Assembly: GCF_029931775.1 (NCBI RefSeq)
Contig: NC_079312.1
Span: 122,138,872 to 122,202,871 of the forward strand
From: Euleptes europaea
Taxonomy: Eukaryota; Chordata; Lepidosauria; Squamata; Sphaerodactylidae
Reading direction: 5' to 3'
DNA length: 64,000 nt
Shown here: positions 57,322 to 64,000 of the stretch, piece by piece
How positions within the stretch are numbered: the stretch's first letter is position 1
Layout: each line of letters opens with the position of its first letter
Notes under the pieces: generated by a model
Databases searched by the model: none
What the model saw: the letters and a program-made list of their open reading frames with translations, nothing else
What the model was told of the DNA's origin: nothing
Position numbers and translations under genes: made by a program

Positions 57322-57439
57322 CACATTGCCTTACCTCTGTGACCAGCACTGCCGTACCTATTAAATGAATCCCTGTGACTTGCCATTTTCATTTTTGCAC
57401 ATGCGCATTTTTTAACAGCTGGTACTCCCTTTGACTGCA

Positions 57440-57650
57440 TCTTCTGCCTATGTAATATGCCCCACCTTTCTCCCCCATTGGGAATCCAAAGTATTTGACA
57501 TTGTTCCCTTCTCCTTCCTTTTATTATCACAACAAAAACCCTGTTAAGACAGAGTGTGGTTAGCCCGATTCCACCCAGCAAGGTTTGACAGCAGAGTGGT
57601 AATTTGAACCTGAGGTTTCCCGCTTCTTAGTCTAACCATGCTGGCTCTTA
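57440..57650 (-). mobile_element. tRNA-core SINE, antisense
   Basis: gccccacctttctcccccat, tgggaatccaaagtatttg, atcacaacaaaaaccctgtt, ttagcccgattccacccagc, ctaaccatgctggctctt. Reversed relative of the SINE at 5500-6075. Confidence 0.6.
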
Positions 57651-57723
57651 GTAGTGATCAGGTGTCTTTGTAGCCATACCATGGAGGCTAATTTCATCTT
57701 TCGCAAAGTGTGCTTTGTGATAG

Positions 57724-58032
57724 TAAGAGTTAGTTTTTATATGCCGACTTTCTCTACCAGTTAAGGGAGACTCAAACCGGCTTACAATCACCTTCCCTTG
57801 CCCTTCACACAATGGACACCCTGTGAGGTAGGTGGTGCTGAGAGAGCTCTAACAGAACTGTAACTTGCCCAAGTCACCCAGCTGGCTTTGTGTACAGGAG
57901 TGGGGAAACAAATCCATTTCACCAGATTAGCCTCCACCACTCATGTGGAGGAGAGGGGAATCAAACTCTGTTCTCCAGATCAGAGACAACCGCTCCAAAC
58001 CACCGCTCTTAACCACTACACCACCCTGGTTA
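57724..58032 (-). mobile_element. SINE-1, antisense
   Basis: gttagtttttatatgccgac, taagggagactcaaaccggc, cacccagctggctttgtgta, ccgctcttaaccactacacc. In the gap between the two inferred 3' ends. Confidence 0.87.
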
Positions 58033-58359
58033 GTCTAAGGGAGAATAATTTGCCCAGGGCAACCAAGCAAGCTTTATGGCAGAGCAAATATTCAATGCTG
58101 GGCCAACCAGCTGGCAATTCAGTCAGTTTCTAGTCCTCTTGTTTCTGAAGGAGTTAGAACATAGGCTTCCCCCTACTACTTTTGAAATCAGACTTTCAAA
58201 AGGCTCTCAAAGAAATCAAAGTTGGAAGAGACCAAATAATGCATAGGAACTTGTTTAAATGACTTTGATGATGTTTGTTGAAACAATCTAACACAAAATG
58301 GAAGAAGACAAACATTTCGTTGGAACAAAAACTGGAGGGGGAAGCTACTGAGGAGGAGT

Positions 58360-58640
58360 TTGGTGCCAACAGTGGATAACTAGCTCTGCTGCTGACAAGG
58401 CAAATGCAGTTCTGGGATCCATTTGCAGAAGGATCATACTGAAGCTACAATTAATTAGAATACTTCTGCTGCAGTACTGGTTACCCTGTGAATAGGGTGT
58501 GTAACGGTCTTTGCCTGATTCAGAGGATCAAGAATTGGGCTAAAGATCTGGCAACAGACAAGGCTGATTTCTTTAGAATGGCAAAGAGAAAAGTGGGGGG
58601 GGGGAGCACAGAGCCTCAGTATCCCTTTTGGTTCTCCTTC
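58360..58640 (+). mobile_element. Decayed CR1-like LINE coding fragment
   Basis: The stretch aaggcaaatgcagttctggg, atccatttgcagaagg, tgcagtactggttaccctgt reads like the KANAVLG..I.R region and Q-W segment of CR1-type ORF2. Heavily decayed. Confidence 0.4.
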
Positions 58641-58773
58641 AAGCATTGATAAATGTTGGGCCCTGGCCAGAGGTCAGTGGCATTTTTTACATTATACTTT
58701 GCCTTTACTGATTTTCTCCCATCATGTGTCTGACCTTATAACAAGAATAACAAGGTCACAGTTGCATCCTTGA

Positions 58774-58779
58774 TTTATT
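58774..58779 (-). terminator. MAP2K4: Candidate MAP2K4 polyadenylation signal
   Basis: AATAAA on the - strand (tttatt on +), followed downstream by GT-rich sequence (aactgtgaccttgttatt). This places the 3' end of MAP2K4 about 1.4 kb from the distal MYOCD signal. Confidence 0.45.
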
Positions 58780-59896
58780 ACAACTGACCTGCAGGCGGGG
58801 GGGAAAAATAGAACTATTACATTAACACTTTTGATTCCACGTAGAATATTTTAAATAGAAGAGAAGTCAGGAAAGGATAAAATAGCTGGAAGCTCTTAGA
58901 AGCCATTATGTTGTCAAACTCCATTTTACTTACAGACAATAAGGCAATATCCCTGCACATCAGCTTCTCAATAAAATTTTATACATTTTTTTCTATGGTA
59001 CAAGAAAGAAAAATTAACCAGAGCTCACAATGTACAGTTCTTACACTATTTTCACAGCTTCTGAACACTATACATCTTTATAAACATACACTGTAAAATA
59101 AATGCTGCACCCTTAATAGTATATTATAACAATCTATGATTAATATGCTAGAACTGTCTGTCTCTCAGTCATTCACTGTGCCTGAATTGGAAGCGACCTC
59201 CATTTCCTGATTAACTGTAAGGAAGTGTTCTGTTAAAATACACAAAAGTAGAACAGGAGAAAGGGGCTATGGCTGTCCAACCTTTGACAGTGATGAGGGG
59301 CAATTACAGAGACAGAGGGAGGCGTGTCCAATTGGGAGGCTTTTAACATGGCTGACCATCTTCCCATCCTGAACAGATGCAGAATCCCAGCTAGTTCCCA
59401 TTCTGATGCTGAGTTAGGTTTTAATCCCATTTAGTGTGGACCGTGTTTGCAGTAAGAGCTGGTAAACTAGGAGGAAATGAAGTGAATTGGCTAAGCACAG
59501 AAGCCTTGTGATCATCAACTCATTCACAATTCTCCTCATACATGTATAAAAGGAACTGTCTGGTGAAGTTCTAATCACTATGGGTCTTAAAATATCACCT
59601 TATTTCCTCTATAACTGAGGAACTGGTCTCACCTGATGCAGATTTGGGGGCTAAAATACTAGGAATTATTTTAGAGGCTGGAAGGTATGACAATCACTTT
59701 CTCTCTCCAGATTTCCTTTTTATGTCAAATATTTGGAAAAATTAGAACATTCTAATCCTCACAATTAAATGCTTTTTAAGAAAGCCTGTTCATAAAAAAC
59801 TACTTTTATCAAATTTCAGACTCTATCCACAACAAAACATATTTAGTAGCCTTTCTGCAGTGGTTTTGGGGCCTGAGCAATTCAACAGCAGGAAAT

Positions 59897-60192
59897 AAAG
59901 AGCTCATTTTTATATGCTGACTTTCTCTACCACTTAAGGAAGAATCAAACTGGCTTACAATCTCCTTCCCCTCCCCACAACAGACACCCTGTGAGGTAGG
60001 TGGGGCTGAGAGAGCTCTAAGAGTGCTGTGACTAGCCCAAGATCACCCAGCTGGGGTGGATAAGTGGGGAAAGCAACCCAGTTCACCAGATTAGTGTCCG
60101 CCGCTCATGTAGAGTAGGGAATCAAACACGCTCCTCCAGATTAGAGTCCGCCGCTCCAAACCGCCGCTCTTAACCACTACACCACGCTGGAA
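59897..60192 (-). mobile_element. SINE-1, in sense with MAP2K4, in its 3' UTR
   Basis: gagctcatttttatatgctg, accacttaaggaagaatcaa, cccaagatcacccagctggg, cgctcttaaccactacacca. Slightly shortened. Confidence 0.87.
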
Positions 60193-61263
60193 AAATATTT
60201 TTGATATGATAGTAGATATCAGACCTAAAGCAGAGATTCCAAGTCGTACATGGAGCTCTGTGGGTAAGGTTCTGTATTAGTTGGAGAGCTGGGGCAGGTG
60301 GGCAGAAATGACTTACAAATATTTACGGAATAAGACCATCTCAACATCTGCAAGCTCTCCAGTGCCCTTTTAGAAGATCAGCCAGCTAACAAGCATGGTG
60401 TAGTTAGAAATCAGGGGTCACAAGCCAGTTAAGTTCAAATGAGTAGTTTAATAAATCCTCAGATCAAAATCTTATCTCACCAGGTAACAATTTATAGGAC
60501 ATCTAGTACTACTGAAGAGTGGCTTGCATGGAAATTGGAAATATTACATTATGCTCCATCTCTTAAAAGTTTAATTGTTAGCCTCTTTCAATGCAATGCT
60601 TATTTTTTTGGTAAAGACACAATCTGTTTTACATTATCGCTCTCTCCACCCTATGAAGTTCTGCTGAGCCACACTGTCCTCAAAACATACACTGTGACCA
60701 TAAAGCAACAGAATTTCAGATCAATTAGTCTATTGCACTTTGTGAAGAAATATATATATATATTATCCCTCCTTTGCTAGTTCCAGAAGGTAAAGAACAG
60801 CTCATTTGGCTGCATAAGTTCTTCTCCCCAAGCAGAGTCTCTTTATATTTAGACAGACAATGCATAACTTCCTTCCTTTTAAATTATTTGTAACAACAAT
60901 TGGAAGAGTTCGAGAGAATAAAAATAATTCCAGTAGCTGCTGAGAAGTCTCCAGGTATAGAACTTTAGGTGCTATTCAAACATGGTCAACGAATAAAAGT
61001 TATTTGTTTCCACATTTCATGAATATGGCCATAAAAAGAGCAAATGAGGTCTCTCTTTGACCGACACTAACACTGTGTGATCAGGTATTACATGGATGCA
61101 CTTTATAAGTGACAATAATATACAGACAGAATGGAAGAAAAACACCAACATTATTGCACATGGTGTCTGGGTCGAGCGTTAAAACACTGCAATATGGGAT
61201 GAAGATTCTGTACATCTTGTTTTCTCTCAGCACTTGCACTAGAGTTTTGATGTAGCAGCAGTA

Positions 61264-61377
61264 TCAATCGACATACATTGGAGAGCTGGGAGTCGTCGGC
61301 ATTTGATCCAGAATTTTACAAACATAGCACGCAACATCCACTGTTCGCTCCTCATACATTAGGATGAAGGGATGTTT
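61264..61377 (-). CDS. MAP2K4: MAP2K4 terminal coding exon (DVD docking region)
   Basis: 37 codons plus TGA on the - strand, starting KHPFILMYEER and ending SSPMYVD. The acceptor reads (TTC)n-TCCAG and its pyrimidine tract is the tail of the adjacent SINE. This exon holds the C-terminal docking site for upstream kinases. Confidence 0.95.
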   Translation of the reverse strand, partial: KHPFILMYEERTVDVACYVCKILDQMPTTPSSPMYVD

Positions 61378-62020
61378 CTGGAGAAGAAGAAGAAGAGTTG
61401 GTTTTTATACGCTGACTTTCTCTACCACTTAAGGGAGACTCAAACCAGCTTACAATCACCTTCCCTTTCCCACAACAGGCACCCTGTGAGATAGGTGGGG
61501 CTGAGAGAGCTCTAACAGAGCTGTAACTTGCCCAAGGTCACCCAGCTGGCTTTGTGTGGCGGAGTGGGGAAACAAATCCAGTTCACCAGATTAGCCTCCG
61601 CCGTTCAGATCAGAGTCCACCGTTCCAAACCACCGCTCTTAACCACTACACCACACTGGCTCTCTGGGGGGGGGGGGGGAAGGGGAAAGAAACAAAATTT
61701 CTTATCATTTCTGTCACATGTAAGCAGAAAAACCACCTAGAGTTCTCCAAAGGACATTTACATAACATCCTATGAGCTGCTGAACTGATCCAGCATGGGG
61801 CACCTAGCAATATCCCTGCTGTGGCGTCTACTTTTAACATCTAGGTGGTGCAAATGTAAATTGCCAGCTGTAGTGGTGAGGGAGGGGAATAGGGCAGAGA
61901 CAAGCAATGGGCCTGTGCTACTGCTGAAGTCTAAATGTCCGCCAGCCCTTCCCCCCACCCCCACCAATACTCACCAGAAGCTCTTTATACTTTGGCCTTT
62001 TGGACTCGTCCTTTGTAAGG
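61264..62020 (-). CDS. MAP2K4: MAP2K4 (MKK4) C-terminal part, last two coding exons
   Basis: Complement of join(61264-61377, 61975-62020); the rest of the gene lies beyond the right edge. MAP2K4 is a cytosolic dual-specificity kinase that phosphorylates JNK and p38. The translation LTKDESKRPKYKELL, then KHPFILMYEERTVDVACYVC and KILDQMPTTPSSPMYVD, matches the human C-terminus I recall apart from a few substitutions (A to T, E to D, A to T). The part after the kinase domain carries the DVD site that docks MAP3Ks. A SINE sits against the acceptor of the last exon. Confidence 0.96.
61381..61666 (-). mobile_element. SINE-1 inserted at the MAP2K4 last-exon splice acceptor
   Basis: On the - strand the head agagccagtgtggtgtagtg starts next to 61663, and the (TTC)n tail ends at 61381 directly before the CAG acceptor. 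The motif CCAGA is present on both sides (around 61663-61667 and 61376-61380), like a short target duplication. Same orientation as MAP2K4. Confidence 0.88.
61975..62020 (-). CDS. MAP2K4: MAP2K4 penultimate coding exon
   Basis: On the - strand: acceptor ttctgatctttttag, then C completing a split Cys codon, then LTKDESKRPKYKELL, then donor gtgagt. 46 nt. End of the kinase domain. The intron to the last exon is 597 bp, about half of it a SINE. Confidence 0.95.
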
Positions 62021-63394
62021 CTAAAAAGATCAGAAAGATGTTAAGGAGCAAGAACGTTTGTAGGAAAAACTCCTGAAATGAACTACCTTCTGGGCACACA
62101 CTGCATTTTATAAGAGCCTGACAACTTCTTAGTATGTATCCACTAAGATTAATAACATGCTAAATGAGGCACTGTGAAACATTGAAGAAGAGAGACAGTG
62201 CTATAATAAAGACAGGGCAAGTCAATAATCGTTAAATGTATTGGCTTTTCACCCAGTTTACTTACGCATTTAACAGCCGCATTTCTATTTATTTAAATCT
62301 GTAAATAAATCCAGTGAAAAGCCAACATTAGCTGGACTTTTGCCTTCCGTCACTTCTTTATAGCCTATTAAACTCTCTGAGAATCCCTAGGCAGTTCTGT
62401 GCCTGTAGGCAATCATGAAAACACCCCAATTTAATCCATAGTACTCTGCAATCTCTAACCTATGAGTAGAGCTTGGCCCCTGGCATTGGCTTGGATTTTA
62501 AATTTTGGGCAAAGAAAGCACACAGCCCTTTAACCTTTTCCCATGGCCCTTTGTGCTTCTTCAAGGCGTTTGCTTTATGAAATTTCAGTCCCTTTATAAA
62601 ACAGAACTATAGCAGTGCAATCCTAAACAGAGTTATGCCTCTCTAAAGTCTGCTGAAACTAATAGTTTTAGAAGAATAGAACTCTGCTGAGGAATGCACT
62701 GTGACACACCTTTTGTGTTAGCTCATCCTATCGTGCCTGCAGTGATCAATGAACACAGAGATCTCAGCTGAGAGGGAAAGGGGAGAGGTCACATTTGCTC
62801 TTCCAGGACTCAGTTTTCTGACAGTGAGATCTTCATCCTTCAGAGCAGAGGAAGCCCATCACTCAACCAAACCATCGTGGCTCTGTCATTCCAACAATAC
62901 CAAAAAACAAAATTTAACAGCTTGTGGTTTGGTTTTGTATTTTTATAAGAGATGCTAACAAACCAGAAGGTGGCAGCAAATCCACACAATAGTACTTCTG
63001 AAGAGTAATTTGCACTGCAATCCTAAACAGAGAAGTACACTGACTTCAAAACACTTGGAATGGTATAACTTTGCTTAGGTTGCACCATATGGAAAAGAGA
63101 TAGAGGGACTTTTTCTCATTAAGCTTATCAGTGGCTCCCACTTCAGTTGGTTTCTAAAATCTAAGCATTCTCATCTAACGAAAGCACCTCTTCCCTGATT
63201 TCTGTTCCATGTGATCAGAGATTCAAAGGCAAACATCTTGAAATTGTCTCTACATATCCATGGTCCTGCGTGGTTCCAGCTGGGTGCTAATGTCAACCCA
63301 GGGGTGGTTCAAGGCATTCCGCTGCCCCAAATGGGTAGTACGCAGAAGCAGCACACCTGCAGCAGCCACTGTACCTGAGATAGCGGCAGAGGAA

Positions 63395-63397
<3 letters not shown>
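62021..63397. other. MAP2K4: MAP2K4 intron, nothing recognised
   Basis: No MAP2K4 exon could be found; the next upstream coding segment is not in the window. The strings gtgcaatcctaaacagagtt (about 62616) and ctgcaatcctaaacagagaa (about 63014) recur and are probably small diverged repeat scraps. Confidence 0.4.

Positions 63398-63444
<47 letters not shown>
63398..63444 (+). repeat. (GT)n microsatellite
   Basis: An uninterrupted GT tract of about 46 bp. It lies in the MAP2K4 intron. Confidence 0.95.
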
Positions 63445-63445
<1 letters not shown>

Positions 63446-64000
63446 CTTCCCTGCCATGCCACCCCACCAGGTGGAAGGCAGGCTGTAGCTACCTTGAACC
63501 CCAGCCTGGCAGCAAAGACATGGGTGCGGCTCCTACAGTGCCACCCGGCTGATTTGGCACTCCAAGCATCCAAACCAGCCCTGAGTAGATCACTATTTTA
63601 AGCACTGGTAAGCACTTTACATACAGCCTTCCCGAGCCTACTATGCATTTACAGTATCAATAACAACAGATTAATATCCACTTTAGTTTGTCCACAGTAC
63701 AATGTGTAATCATTGTGCTGTCAAGTCATAAACTCAGCTATAAAGACATTTAAAATAGCGCAGCTCCACACCTACAGAGCTGCCAACTCCCATCAGCAGG
63801 GACTAGTTTGACTCATTCTGTGACCTGATGTGCACCCCTATCTCACGCAATCAGTCTCTTAGTACTTCACATTAATTACACGACATTCAAAGCAAGCTGC
63901 ATGGTGGCAAAGATTTCCAGGGTACAATTGAGGTTTTAAAAAGGTGTTGCTAAACAGACAAGATTTACCTGCTACGGGTTCACTTCCTTCCAGTATTACT
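63445..64000. other. MAP2K4: MAP2K4 intron to window edge, nothing recognised
   Basis: No exon matching MAP2K4 can be seen. The open frames around the GT tract are repeat-driven. Confidence 0.35.

Larger units (their letters stand above)
53220..57340 (+). other. MYOCD: Probable MYOCD 3' UTR
   Basis: A stretch with no other gene follows the stop codon. A first AATAAA is at 53998 and a second at 57316. The segment 56570-57330 is unique, AT-rich and free of repeats I recognise, like a retained distal 3' UTR. In between are an antisense CR1 copy (54165-54650), a small CR1 scrap (55951-55984) and unclassified sequence. The extent to the second signal is inference; the short form would end near 54020. 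Confidence 0.5.
58760..61263 (-). other. MAP2K4: Probable MAP2K4 3' UTR
   Basis: Runs on the - strand from the stop codon to a canonical signal at 58774-58779. The length of about 2.5 kb is close to what I recall for mammalian MAP2K4. Mostly AT-rich unique sequence, interrupted by a sense-oriented tRNA-derived SINE at 59897-60192. The open + strand stretch at 60439-60780 has no recognisable protein and is not called. Confidence 0.5.

Noticed and set aside
63250-63601. Open frames around the GT tract
   Set aside because: Driven by the (GT)n repeat; no match to MAP2K4, and the location is intronic.
63961-64000. Possible MAP2K4 exon at the right edge (- strand, gtaaat donor-like)
   Set aside because: The translated bases do not match any MAP2K4 segment I know, and the stretch is cut by the window edge.

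Overview
This window is vertebrate nuclear DNA, almost certainly from a squamate reptile. The exons are short, with GT-AG introns of 0.3 to 17 kb. The interspersed repeats include two clear Sauria-type SINEs, two 5S-rRNA-derived SINEs, CR1 and L2-like LINE tails, many tRNA-derived SINEs with TTC tails, and many small terminal-inverted-repeat transposons. The repeat mix could fit a gecko or a related lizard, but I cannot fix the species. I saw no prokaryotic features, CRISPR array, true tRNA or rRNA gene, or recognisable retrovirus.

Two host genes are present. The main one is MYOCD (myocardin, the SRF coactivator of cardiac and smooth muscle) on the + strand. All 13 coding exons lie between 8637 and 53219 and join without a frame break into a 939-residue protein. 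The second is the 3' end of MAP2K4 (MKK4, which activates JNK and p38) on the - strand. Its last two coding exons are at 62020-61975 and 61377-61264, and its 3' UTR probably runs down to about 58.77 kb. The genes are tail to tail, with about 1.4 kb between the inferred 3' ends.

Layout. 1-8.2 kb: intergenic sequence upstream of MYOCD, rich in transposon fossils, including nested ones. 8.2-8.7 kb: MYOCD 5' end and exon 1. 8.7-26.2 kb: large intron 1 with many repeats. 26.2-39.1 kb: exons 2-6, encoding the three RPEL motifs and the acidic stretch after them. 42.7-45.1 kb: exons 7-9, basic and glutamine-rich regions and the start of the SAP domain. 46.96-47.91 kb: exon 10, SAP domain and leucine zipper. 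48.9-53.2 kb: exons 11-13 and the C-terminal activation domain. 53.2-57.3 kb: probable 3' UTR carrying a CR1 insertion. 58.8-62.0 kb: MAP2K4 3' end. 62.0-64.0 kb: MAP2K4 intron.

The strongest observations are these. (1) A SINE sits exactly at the splice acceptor of the last MAP2K4 exon, so its TTC tail is now the polypyrimidine tract, while the apparent ancestral acceptor survives on the far side of the SINE. (2) The second RPEL motif of this myocardin keeps the RPxxxEL consensus that human myocardin has lost. (3) There is a family of roughly 280-bp foldback elements with four long copies. (4) There are several nested transposon insertions with readable target-site duplications. I found no wholly new multi-gene system; the novelty here is in gene structure and mobile DNA.
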